This document shows positions 53,000-61,091 of a stretch of DNA of 64,000 nt, in pieces (positions within the stretch are counted from its first letter, which is position 1; every line of letters starts with the position of its first letter). Position numbers and translations under genes: made by a program. Source of the DNA: Actinoplanes sp. NBC_00393 (GTDB taxonomy: Bacteria > Actinomycetota > Actinomycetes > Mycobacteriales > Micromonosporaceae); NCBI RefSeq assembly GCF_036053395.1, contig NZ_CP107942.1, forward strand, positions 6,280,501 to 6,344,500, in the 5' to 3' direction. Under the pieces are notes generated by a model, which saw only the letters and a program-made list of their open reading frames with translations, did not search any database and had not been told where the DNA came from.

Positions 53000-54949
53000 G
53001 TGCCGCAAACTGATCAGATCACGTTCGGGCCGCAGATTTGCGGCTCAATTCACGAGGACGCCGGTGGAGGCCGGGAATGGCTGGTCACCGACGGCCTCGG
53101 CGGATACGCGACGGGAACGGTCAGCGGACTTCGGACTCGCCGCTATCACGCGCTGCTGACCGTCACCGATCAGCATTCGGTGCGTCATGTCGCACTCGCC
53201 GCGCTCGATCTGACTGTGACGCTCGCCTCTGGCGCCAAGGTCGCGCTCTTCACCCACGAGTGGGAGTCCGGCGTCCTCGATCCGGCCGGGCACCGCCACC
53301 TGGAGACGTTCACTCTCCGCGACGGCCTGCCCCGGTGGCGCTGGCGCATCGGCGACGTGGTGATCGAGCGGGAACTGGCCCTGCGGCACGGACATCCTTC
53401 GCTCGCCGTCGTGCACCGGGTGGTGAGCGCGCCCGGGCCGGTCGGTCTTGCGGTCGCCGCGATGTGCACGTGGCGTGACGCGCACGGCGTGCGGCACGCC
53501 GACGGTCCGCTCGGCGCCGAGCCGGTCGCCGACGGCGTGGTGGTCGCCGGCGCGTACCGGCTGGCCGGTCCGGGCTGGCAGCCGGCCGGAGTCTGGCACC
53601 TGGGCGTGCGCGCCCGTCTCGAGGCCGAACGTGGCCTGCCGGCGACCGAGGACCTCTGGCACGCCGGGACATTCTCCCGCCAGGTCGGCCCGGGCGAGGC
53701 GATGGAGATCTCGGCATGGGCCGGTGAGCTGGGCGAACGGCCGCCGGCCGCGGCGGTGGTCATCGCCGAGCAGCGCGAGCGCGCACACCGCCTGGTCACT
53801 GCCGCAAAAGCTGAGGGGTACGCGGAAACGCTCGTTCTCGCCGCGGACAAGTTCGTGATCCACGCCCCCGACGGTCCGGACGTGGTCGCCGGCTACCCGT
53901 GGTTCGGCAGCTACCTGGGCGACACGATGACCGCGTACGAGGGGCTGTTCCTGGACACCGGCCGCGCCGAGGAGGGCCGGGAGCTGCTGATCGCCCGGAC
54001 CCGGACGGCTGCCCGGGCCGCGGCCGAGCCGACCGAACCGTGGCAGCGCCACGACTCCCTCGATGCGCCGCTCTGGCTGGTGCACGCGGTCGACCGGCAC
54101 GTCACGCGTACCGGTGACAGCGACCTGGCCGCCAGACTGGCGATGCCGCTCGGCCGCCTGCTGCGCCGCCGCCTCAGCGGAACCGGCCCGCTCAGCGTGG
54201 ACCCGGCCGACGAGCTGCTGCGCCTCGAACCGCCGCCCGGCCACGACGCCGGCACCTGGATGAGCGGCTTCACCGAGGACGGCCCGGTCACCCCGCGGAT
54301 CGGCAAACCCGTGGAGATCAACGCGCTCTGGGTGAACGCGCTCGCCGCGATGTGCGACCTGCTCGCCGAAGCCGGCCGGGACGACACCGAGCCCCGCGCC
54401 CGGCACGCCCGCGCCCGCGATGCGTTCCTGGCCCGCTTCCCGGCCCCGGAAGGCTGGCTGTACGACGTGGTCGAAGGGCCGGCCAGCACCTACCCGCTCG
54501 GCGCCGGGGCGCACCACGACGACCCGTCGCTGCGGCCGAACCAGCTGCTCGGCTGGTCGCTGCCGCACGCGCCGATGCGGGGACACAGCGACGCCGCGGT
54601 CCACACCCTCGCCGAGGCGCTGCTCACCCCGCTGGGCCTGCGCACCCTCGCCCCGAACGAGTACGGCTACCAGGGCCGGCACCGCGGTGGGCGGGACGAC
54701 CGGGACATGGCGTACCACCAGGGCACCGTCTGGCCGTGGCTGATCGGCCCGTACGCCGACGCCTGCGCCGCCACCGGCCGCCCGGCCGACGGCCTGCTCA
54801 CCGGCCTGGAAGCACACCTGTCCGAGTGGGGCGTCGGCTCGGTCAGCGAGACCGCGGACGGCGACGCCCCGCACCGCGCCACCGGCTCCCCGTTCTCCGC
54901 CCGGGCAGTCGCCGAAGTCCTGCGAGTGAAACGAAGGTACTCGTCATGA
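53000..54949 (+). CDS. GDE-type amylo-alpha-1,6-glucosidase
   Basis: A 649-residue protein of the bacterial glycogen-debranching/amylo-1,6-glucosidase family (GH133-like). N-terminal GREWLVTDGLGGYATGTVSGLRTRRYHALL is diagnostic; the (alpha/alpha)6 catalytic half has AGYPWFGSYLGDTMTAYEGLFLDTGR, KPVEINALWVNALAAMCDL, GHSDAAVHTL and DMAYHQGTVWPWLIGPYADA with acidic catalytic candidates. GTG at 53000 with GAGG 5 nt upstream. Divergent from treX, so two unrelated debranching enzymes share one intergenic region (52796-52999). Confidence 0.92.
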   Translation: MPQTDQITFGPQICGSIHEDAGGGREWLVTDGLGGYATGTVSGLRTRRYHALLTVTDQHSVRHVALAALDLTVTLASGAKVALFTHEWESGVLDPAGHRHLETFTLRDGLPRWRWRIGDVVIERELALRHGHPSLAVVHRVVSAPGPVGLAVAAMCTWRDAHGVRHADGPLGAEPVADGVVVAGAYRLAGPGWQPAGVWHLGVRARLEAERGLPATEDLWHAGTFSRQVGPGEAMEISAWAGELGERPPAAAVVIAEQRERAHRLVTAAKAEGYAETLVLAADKFVIHAPDGPDVVAGYPWFGSYLGDTMTAYEGLFLDTGRAEEGRELLIARTRTAARAAAEPTEPWQRHDSLDAPLWLVHAVDRHVTRTGDSDLAARLAMPLGRLLRRRLSGTGPLSVDPADELLRLEPPPGHDAGTWMSGFTEDGPVTPRIGKPVEINALWVNALAAMCDLLAEAGRDDTEPRARHARARDAFLARFPAPEGWLYDVVEGPASTYPLGAGAHHDDPSLRPNQLLGWSLPHAPMRGHSDAAVHTLAEALLTPLGLRTLAPNEYGYQGRHRGGRDDRDMAYHQGTVWPWLIGPYADACAATGRPADGLLTGLEAHLSEWGVGSVSETADGDAPHRATGSPFSARAVAEVLRVKRRYSS

Positions 54950-55014
54950 CCGACCGCACCGACCGGTGCCCAGCCGCACCGACCTGCCGCCTCGCAAGTG
55001 AGGGCCCAGCCTGA
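54946..55014 (+). CDS. Candidate 22-residue bridging ORF
   Basis: A tiny frame starts in ATGA over the debranching gene stop and ends in TGATG over the glycosyltransferase start, so ribosomes could step through all three by overlap. Encodes MTDRTDRCPAAPTCRLASEG plus two residues. No own ribosome-binding site is seen. It may only serve translational coupling. Chance is possible, but both junctions being overlaps is notable. Confidence 0.35.
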   Translation: MTDRTDRCPAAPTCRLASEGPA

Positions 55015-56288
55015 TGCGCATCCTGATGCTGTCGTGGGAGTACCCGCCGCTGCTGGTCGGCGGTCTCGGCCGGCACGTGCACGCGCTCGCCACCACCCTG
55101 GTCGCGGCCGGGCACGAGGTCACCGTGGTGACGCGGCACGTGCCGGGCGCGCTGCTCGAGGAATACACCGAAGGGGTACGCGTGATCCGCGCCCCCGACG
55201 ACCCACCCGGCTTCGACACGTCCGGCGGGAACCTGCTGGCCTGGGCGGTGGCGTTCAACCACACCCTCACCCGGGCCGCCCTGCGCGCCGCCCGCACCGG
55301 CCGGTACGACGTCGTCCACGCCCACGACTGGCTCGTCGCCCACGCCGCCATGACCGTGCGCGACCACCTGGACGTGCCGCTGGTCGCCACGATCCACGCC
55401 ACCGAGTCCGGCCGGCACCAGGGCTGGCTGCCGGACGCGCACAACCGCACCATCGACGACATCGAACGCTGGCTGGCCGGTGAGGCGGTCCGCACCATCG
55501 TCTGCTCGGCGTACATGAGGCTCGAGGTGGGCCGGCTGTTCGGGGTGCCGGCCGGGCGCACCGACGTGGTCTTCAACGGGGTCGACGCGCTGCGCTGGCG
55601 GGCCCGGCCCCGCGCGGTCGCCGCCGCCCGAGCCCGATACGCCGGGGACGGGCCGCTGGTCAGCTACGCCGGCCGGCTGGTCTACGAGAAGGGCGTGCAG
55701 CACCTGCTGGCCGCGGTGCCCATCCTGCGGGAACAGCATCCCGGCCTGCGGGTGGTGATCGCGGGCGACGGCCCGTACCGGGAAGATCTCGAAGCCCTCG
55801 CCACGCCCGGCGTGACCTTCGCCGGATTCCTCGGCGGGCACGAACTGACCGCGCTGATGGGCGCCTCGGACTGCTACGTCGTACCCAGCATCTACGAACC
55901 GTTCGGCATGGTCGCGCTGGAGGCAGCCGCGGCCGGCACCCCCGTCGCCGTCGCCGACACCGGCGGCCTCGCCGAGATCGTCGACCATGGCGTGACCGGC
56001 GTGAAGTTCCCCTCCGGCTCGCCCGCCGCCCTGGCCGCCGCAACCGCTGAGGTGCTCGCCGACCGCGACTACGCCCGGGCCCTCGCCCTCCGCGCGCTCG
56101 ACCGTGTCCGCGCCGACTTCAACTGGCCGGCAATCGCCGCACAAACCGTCGCGGTCTACGAACGCGCCCGAGCCTGCGACGCCCGCCGCGTCTCCCGCGA
56201 AGCCGAACACCTCCTCGCCCGAACCCCGCTGAGGGCTGCTTCGCAGCCCTCAAAACAACCCTCCCCGTCAGCCACCCACACCGGCTGA
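55014..56288 (+). CDS. GT4 glycosyltransferase, glycogen-synthase-like
   Basis: A 424-residue GT-B retaining glycosyltransferase. The N-terminus MRILMLSWEYPPLLVGGLGRH carries the GGLG nucleotide loop seen in GlgA-like enzymes; the C-domain has VSYAGRLVYEKGVQHLL, VVIAGDGPYRE and the E-x7-E in PSIYEPFGMVALEAAAAG. Placed after a debranching enzyme, it probably extends alpha-1,4-glucan or makes a precursor of it. The last 20 residues (RAASQPSKQPSPSATHTG) are encoded by a copy of the 63-bp repeat family and are unlike the rest. Confidence 0.9.
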   Translation: MRILMLSWEYPPLLVGGLGRHVHALATTLVAAGHEVTVVTRHVPGALLEEYTEGVRVIRAPDDPPGFDTSGGNLLAWAVAFNHTLTRAALRAARTGRYDVVHAHDWLVAHAAMTVRDHLDVPLVATIHATESGRHQGWLPDAHNRTIDDIERWLAGEAVRTIVCSAYMRLEVGRLFGVPAGRTDVVFNGVDALRWRARPRAVAAARARYAGDGPLVSYAGRLVYEKGVQHLLAAVPILREQHPGLRVVIAGDGPYREDLEALATPGVTFAGFLGGHELTALMGASDCYVVPSIYEPFGMVALEAAAAGTPVAVADTGGLAEIVDHGVTGVKFPSGSPAALAAATAEVLADRDYARALALRALDRVRADFNWPAIAAQTVAVYERARACDARRVSREAEHLLARTPLRAASQPSKQPSPSATHTG

Positions 56289-56455
56289 CCCAGCGCCGCC
56301 CCCGGCCCCGCCGACCCCGCCGCCCCCGCCGCCCCCGCCGCCCCCGGCCCCGCCGGCCCCGCCGGCCCCGGAAGCAGCCCTCACCGTCAGCCACCCACAC
56401 CAGCCAACCCAGCGCCGCTTCCTCGAAGCCCTCCGAACAGCCCCACCGTCAGCGC
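56231..56455. repeat. Repeat copies E with simple-sequence expansion
   Basis: A unit of the 5.0/18.2 kb family (hairpin GAGGGCTGC-TTC-GCAGCCCTC at 56231-56251 with 9-bp stem, then CCCGTCAGCCACCCACA) covers the 3' end of the glycosyltransferase gene. A CCGCC/CCCCG simple-sequence tract of about 75 bp (56285-56358) follows, then further unit pieces with ACCGTCAGCCACCCACACC up to about 56455. Confidence 0.85.
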
Positions 56456-56499
56456 GGCGACTCAGCTCAAACGGCCCTGCAACACCGAACCAGCCACGA

Positions 56500-56775
56500 T
56501 CACGTGCCTGACCGCCGGCCGGAAAGGCTCAGCTGGCGCTGAGGCATGGAATGAGCCCGGATAACCTGCCTGACCGCCAGCCGGACACGCCCAGCCGACA
56601 CTGAGACATGGAATAAGCCCCGGATAACCTGCCTGACCGCCAGCCGGACACGCCCAGCCGACACTGAGGCATGGAATGAGCCCCGGATAACCTGCCTGAC
56701 CGCCAGCCGGACACGCCCAGCCGACACGGAGACACCGAGGCCCCCGACTACGTGCCTGACCGCCAGCCGGACGCG
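56500..56775. repeat. Tandem repeat array F (63-bp period)
   Basis: GCCTGACCGCCAGCCGGA or variants start at 56506, 56568, 56631, 56694 and 56754 (62, 63, 63 and 60 bp apart). The unit includes GACACTGAGGCATGGAATGAG and CCCCGGATAACCT. It shares CTGACCGCCAGC with array A but otherwise differs. The gap 56289-56868 has no gene apart from these repeats. Confidence 0.9.
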
Positions 56776-56868
56776 CTCCTCGCTTTGAGCGCAACCACCC
56801 ACATAAGCCCGGCACCCGCGCTGAGACCCGGACCCGGCAGCCGCCCGCGCCGAACAGGCAGAGCAGGG

Positions 56869-57783
56869 CTAGTTCGGCGGGACCCCATGCCCGTACCGAG
56901 AATCGCTGTAAATCGCGAGACCGGTATAGGCCGCGGAGAGCAGCGGCACCGCAACCCCGTGCTTGGCCGCCTCCGCGACCATGTCGCCGACAATGGCGTC
57001 AGCCTCCACCGGAAGCCCCTGGACAAGATCGCGGTACATGGATGACGTAGTCGGCTCAGTCGTAGAGATCGCGCCCTCCAGCATCGCCAGAGCCTTGGCA
57101 CGCGGAGCGTGACCAGCCGCCGTAGCCACCGCGACCGCTTCAGCAGCAAGCGCCTGCCCAAAGGCCGCGCCCCCTGGTGCCGCATTGATCGCACCCATCG
57201 AAGCCCGCAGCAGAGTGGTAGCCGACCCCAACGTGGCCAGCAGAACCCACTTCTCCCACATCTCCTGAACAATCGCCGTCGACGGCCGCGAATCGAAACC
57301 CGCGCCGGTCAGCGCCGCAGTCACCCCCTCGAGACGATCATCCGGACCGCCGTCGAGCGGCCCGTAGGCGATCCGGTGCAACCCGGTCATCTGTATGACG
57401 TCCCCAGCGTCGTCCAACGTTGCATGAATCATGCAGACGCCACCCCAGGCCCGCTCCGCACCGAACGCCCCGACCATCGCATCGACGTGCCGCATGCCGT
57501 TGAGCAGGGGAATGACCACGCTGCGCGGACCGACCGCCGGAGCCACATCGGCAAGCGCCGACTCCAGCGAGTAACTCTTGACCGCCAGCAGAACCAGGTC
57601 GTAGGTGCCGCTCACCGCGGTCGACGGCTGCAGAACGGCCTCACCCTTGATCCGCAGACCACGCTCAGCAAGCAGGGCCGCGCGGGCCGGCCGGACCAGG
57701 AAGGTCACGTCCCGCCCGGCCTGCAGCAGCCGCCCGCCGAAGTATCCGCCGGTTGCGCCGGCCCCGACGACCAGGATCCGCAT
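56869..57783 (-). CDS. 2-dehydropantoate 2-reductase (ApbA/PanE family)
   Basis: A 304-residue NADPH-dependent reductase of the ketopantoate reductase family. The NAD(P) site MRILVVGAGATGGYFGGRLLQAG starts at residue 1; the C-terminal half carries LQ/E and Lys candidates (VKSYSLESALADVAP, WEKWVLLATLGSATTL, SSMYRDLVQGLPVEADAI). It likely reduces ketopantoate in coenzyme A synthesis, but family members with other 2-oxo acids exist. ATG at 57783 is 1 bp after the zinc-finger gene stop. Confidence 0.9.
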   Translation of the reverse strand: MRILVVGAGATGGYFGGRLLQAGRDVTFLVRPARAALLAERGLRIKGEAVLQPSTAVSGTYDLVLLAVKSYSLESALADVAPAVGPRSVVIPLLNGMRHVDAMVGAFGAERAWGGVCMIHATLDDAGDVIQMTGLHRIAYGPLDGGPDDRLEGVTAALTGAGFDSRPSTAIVQEMWEKWVLLATLGSATTLLRASMGAINAAPGGAAFGQALAAEAVAVATAAGHAPRAKALAMLEGAISTTEPTTSSMYRDLVQGLPVEADAIVGDMVAEAAKHGVAVPLLSAAYTGLAIYSDSRYGHGVPPN

Positions 57784-57784
57784 C

Positions 57785-58048
57785 TCAGCCCAGCTGTTCG
57801 TCGTCGTAGCACCAGCGCCAGGTCTCCCCCGGTTCGAAGGAGCGCATCACCGGATGCCCCTCGTCGGCGTGGTGCGCGGACATGTGCCGGCGCGGCGACG
57901 AGTCACAGCAGGCGACCAGACCGCAGCCCATGCAGAGGCGCAGGTGCACCCAGTTGTGGAAGCCGGCGGCCACACATTGCGGGCAGCCCTCGGCGTACGT
58001 CGTCATCGGCGTCGGGTCGACCGACTCCTTCAGGTGCTGGCAGGTCAA
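57785..58048 (-). CDS. UBP-type zinc finger protein
   Basis: An 87-residue Zn-finger domain of the UBP type: CPQCVAAGFHNWVHLRLCMGCGLVACCDSSPRRHMSAHH with the Cys/His ligand order typical of ubiquitin-binding ZnF-UBP. Bacteria lack ubiquitin, so the ligand may be another protein end or C-terminus. TTG start at 58048 overlaps the antiporter stop (TTGA). Coupled translation suggests it works with the transporter, or reads out of it. Confidence 0.88.
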   Translation of the reverse strand: MTCQHLKESVDPTPMTTYAEGCPQCVAAGFHNWVHLRLCMGCGLVACCDSSPRRHMSAHHADEGHPVMRSFEPGETWRWCYDDEQLG

Positions 58049-59619
58049 TCGTCACTCCGTTGCAGCTGGGACTCTTCCAGGTCGAGCTCGCGCTGTGCGC
58101 GGACCAGCACTTCCTCGGGGATTCGCCCCTCGTTCCGGGCGATCTTGAAGACGTGCCGCTCGGCTTTGATCATCTCGCGACGCAACCGACCGTACGCCGC
58201 CGACGGTGTTTCCCGCTCCTGGCTGCCGAGCCGTTCCCAGGCGTTGTTGGACCGGCTCTCGACCAGTCCGCGCAGCCGCTCCACCACCGAGGCGGGCGCG
58301 CCGTCGGCGTGCTCGTCCAGGGCTTCCAGAGCGGCCCGGCTCGCCGAGTGTTGCACCCCGGCCTCGGCCAGGGCGTCCTCGGCGCTGCTGTCCTCGCGCA
58401 CCTTCAGGCCGCGGGCCAGCGCGGGCAGCGTGGTGCCCTGCAGCAGCAAGGTCAGCACGATGACCGCGAATGCGACGAAGACGAACAGCTCACGCGGATA
58501 GTCGGGCACGCCGTCCACCCCAGGCGGCGGCAGGGTCTGCGCAGCCGCCAGGGTGACCACGCCGCGCATCCCGGCCCAGGCGATGATCGTCGGCACGGTC
58601 ACCGGCGGCCGGGCCTCGCGGTTGCGGATCCGCGGGATGAGCCGGGCCAGGTAGGTGGCCGGGTACATCCACAGGAACCGCGTCACGATCAGCGCCCCGA
58701 AGACCACCGCGGTCACCTGCATCGTGGTGACCCAGTCGGTCTCGATGCTGTTCACCACGCTGCGCAACTGGAGACCGACCAGCAGGAAGACGACGCCTTC
58801 CAGCAGGAAGGTGACCAGCCGCCAGACCGCGTCCGTCTGCAGCCGCGAGGAGGCGGAGAGCAGGTAAGGGATGCGGTGTCCCAGGTAGAGGCCGGCGATC
58901 ACCACGGCTACGACGCTGGACGTGTGCAGCTCCTCGGCGACGATCACCACGATGAACGGGGTGAGCAGCGCCACCGCGTCGTCCAGCAGCGGATCCTCGA
59001 TCTTGCGGTGCAGCCAGGCCGCGACCACGGCAAAGGCCAGGCCGATCAGCACGCCGCCGCCGGCCTTCAGCGCCACCTCACCGGCGATCTCGGCGAACCC
59101 GACCGCGGCGCCGGCCAGCGCACCGGCCGCGACCCGCACCATCACCAGCGCGGTCGCGTCGTTGAGCAGACTCTCGCCCTCCAGGATGGTGACGACCCGG
59201 CGCGGCAGCCCGACCCGGCGGGCGATCGCGGTCGCGGAGACCGCGTCCGGTGGCGCGACGATCGCACCCAGCGCGACGCACGCAGCCAGCGGCACAGCAG
59301 GCAACAGCAGGTGTACGAGGTACCCGACCACGAACGCCGTCAGCACCACGAGTCCCACCGCGAGCAGCAGGATGGGCCGCAGAGCGAGGCGGAACGCGGG
59401 CACCGAGGTCTGCAGCGCCGCCACATACAGCAGCGGGGGCAGAATCCCGATCAGTACGAGCTCCGGCTCGAGGTGCGCCTCCGGAAAGCCCGGCACGTAC
59501 GACAGTCCCAGACCGGCGACCAACAGCACCAGCGGTGCCACGAAGCCCAGTCGCCGGGCCAGCGCCGCGCCCACGACGGAGATCGCCACCAGGACGACCG
59601 TGTCGATAATGCTTTCCAT
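58045..59619 (-). CDS. Na+/H+ antiporter (CPA1/NhaP-like)
   Basis: A 524-residue CPA1 exchanger with about 12 helices in residues 1-405 and a cytoplasmic tail of about 120 residues with helix-rich charged sequence. The core GAIVAPPDAVSATAIAR (near 120-136) and LEGESLLNDATALV (near 148-161) are the transport motifs. Coupled to a UBP zinc finger at its 3' end. Distinct in sequence from the antiporter at 14.8 kb. Confidence 0.93.
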   Translation of the reverse strand: MESIIDTVVLVAISVVGAALARRLGFVAPLVLLVAGLGLSYVPGFPEAHLEPELVLIGILPPLLYVAALQTSVPAFRLALRPILLLAVGLVVLTAFVVGYLVHLLLPAVPLAACVALGAIVAPPDAVSATAIARRVGLPRRVVTILEGESLLNDATALVMVRVAAGALAGAAVGFAEIAGEVALKAGGGVLIGLAFAVVAAWLHRKIEDPLLDDAVALLTPFIVVIVAEELHTSSVVAVVIAGLYLGHRIPYLLSASSRLQTDAVWRLVTFLLEGVVFLLVGLQLRSVVNSIETDWVTTMQVTAVVFGALIVTRFLWMYPATYLARLIPRIRNREARPPVTVPTIIAWAGMRGVVTLAAAQTLPPPGVDGVPDYPRELFVFVAFAVIVLTLLLQGTTLPALARGLKVREDSSAEDALAEAGVQHSASRAALEALDEHADGAPASVVERLRGLVESRSNNAWERLGSQERETPSAAYGRLRREMIKAERHVFKIARNEGRIPEEVLVRAQRELDLEESQLQRSDD

Positions 59620-59652
59620 GCCGGGAAGCTTAAAGACTCCCGGATCGATGCA

Positions 59653-60237
59653 TCAGGTGGTGCTCACCACCTGCGAGCGAGCCACAGTACGCGTGGTGAT
59701 GCCGTCCAGCCCCGCCCGGCTCATGACCGCGTCGACCGAGAAGACGTAGTCCGTCCCCGGCTCCAGCCCGGTGACCGTGGCCGTCACGTCGCCGCACGTG
59801 GCCGGGGCCACCTGGGTCCAGCCGACCTCGCTCTGCGCGCCGGACCGCAGGTCCTGGCTGATCGCGGTCACCCGGTAGTCGACGATGTTGCCGCCACCCG
59901 GGTGGTACCAGGTCACCACGGCGCTGGTGCTGCCCGGCTCGACGCCCAGGCCGTTGATGCCGCCGATCTTCTGCACCGGCGTGCAGCCGGCACTGGGCCG
60001 GCTGGTCGGCGAACTGGTGGCCGGCAGTGTGGGCAGCGTCTCCGACGGGGTCGGCGAGGCGGTGCCGTACTTGACCGTGGGCGAAGGTGTGGCCTTGCCC
60101 TCCTCCACGAGGATCCACTCGGGGCCACCGCTCGCCGCCTCCTCGGCCTTCTCGGCCGCGGAGGCACAACCGGCGAGCAGCAGCGGCAGCGCGATGACGG
60201 ACAGGGCGACGGCCGACCTCTTGCGATATCCCAGCAC
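59653..60237 (-). CDS. Lipoprotein with fibronectin-III-like domain
   Basis: A 194-residue lipoprotein. Basic N-terminus, a hydrophobic h-region and lipobox LLAGC (Cys near 24) predict surface anchoring. A Pro/Ser/Thr linker (about 50-82) is followed by a fibronectin type III-like domain (VTWYHPGGGNIVDYRVTAISQD ... TATVTGLEPGTDYVFSVDAV). GTG start at 60237. Function unknown; perhaps a glycan or protein-binding surface module. Confidence 0.85.
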   Translation of the reverse strand: MLGYRKRSAVALSVIALPLLLAGCASAAEKAEEAASGGPEWILVEEGKATPSPTVKYGTASPTPSETLPTLPATSSPTSRPSAGCTPVQKIGGINGLGVEPGSTSAVVTWYHPGGGNIVDYRVTAISQDLRSGAQSEVGWTQVAPATCGDVTATVTGLEPGTDYVFSVDAVMSRAGLDGITTRTVARSQVVSTT

Positions 60238-60268
60238 GTCAGGGAGATCGGACCGCCGCCCGCGTTGC

Positions 60269-60943
60269 TTAGCCCTTCCGGTACTGGATCCTGGCCCGCC
60301 GGGCCAGCTCCTTGGTGGCCGCCGAGTTGACCCAGGTGCCGAGGATCATGCCGGCGCCGGGCACCATCTTGGCGAAGACACGGCGCGCGGCGCGCACGCC
60401 GGCCATCTGGGCAAGCCGGACACCCATGGTGATCAGTACGCGCGTCAGCGGCCGACCGCTAGCGCCGGTGAAGAGCCGGCTCGCCCGCTCCCGTCCGGCG
60501 GCGACCCCGAGCGCGATCCGCGCGGTCTCGCCGTACTTGTGGACCCGCTGCAGCACCAGCAGCTCGGTGGCCCGTTCCGGGGCGGTCGGGTCGACGCCGT
60601 ACGCCGCGGCGACGTGCAGGACCATCCGCGCCTGGGTCCAGGCCAGGATGCCGACGTCGAGCACCGCGCCGGGCAGGCCGGCCGCGCCGGAGACCGCACC
60701 GGAGACCCGGGCCAGCGTGGTGAAGTGCTTCACGGCCAGGACGGCCAGTTCGTCGGGGCTCAGCCCGGGTCGTTCGGCGCGCGTCCGCTCGGCCCAGCGG
60801 GCGGCTTCCGGGCCGAGGCGGCGGACCGCTTCCAGGGCCAGGTGCTCGGGGGCGTACTGCGGGTCGGACTTCATCCGGGACCAGAGGGTGCCGGGTGGGG
60901 TGGTGGTCTCGATGGCGATGGGTGTGGTGGTGGGCTGCGTCAC
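60269..60943 (-). CDS. EcsC family protein
   Basis: A 224-residue EcsC-family protein: KHFTTLARVSGAVSGAAGLPGAVLDVGILAWTQARMVLHVAAAYGVDP near 70-120, then ELLVLQRVHKYGETARIALGVAAG, and the Gly-rich VPGAGMILGTWVNSAATKELARRA near the end. Function unresolved; a hydrophobic middle suggests membrane association. Start near 60943 (GTG). Divergent from the PAC2 gene. Confidence 0.88.
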   Translation of the reverse strand: MTQPTTTPIAIETTTPPGTLWSRMKSDPQYAPEHLALEAVRRLGPEAARWAERTRAERPGLSPDELAVLAVKHFTTLARVSGAVSGAAGLPGAVLDVGILAWTQARMVLHVAAAYGVDPTAPERATELLVLQRVHKYGETARIALGVAAGRERASRLFTGASGRPLTRVLITMGVRLAQMAGVRAARRVFAKMVPGAGMILGTWVNSAATKELARRARIQYRKG

Positions 60944-61091
60944 AGACTCACTCCGAGGGGGGCGAAGAAGCCGATCTGCACCTCATTGTGGCGGGTGCGC
61001 GCACATAGGTGATCATCGCGGTTGGTGGAATGAACGTCGCGGGTTCACTGTTGGCACAAGAACCCGCTCTGCTCTCAAGGAGGTCCGCAGC

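Noticed and set aside
56462..56815. Leftward frames through array F
   Set aside because: Same artefact of a period divisible by three; no start signal and no recognisable protein.
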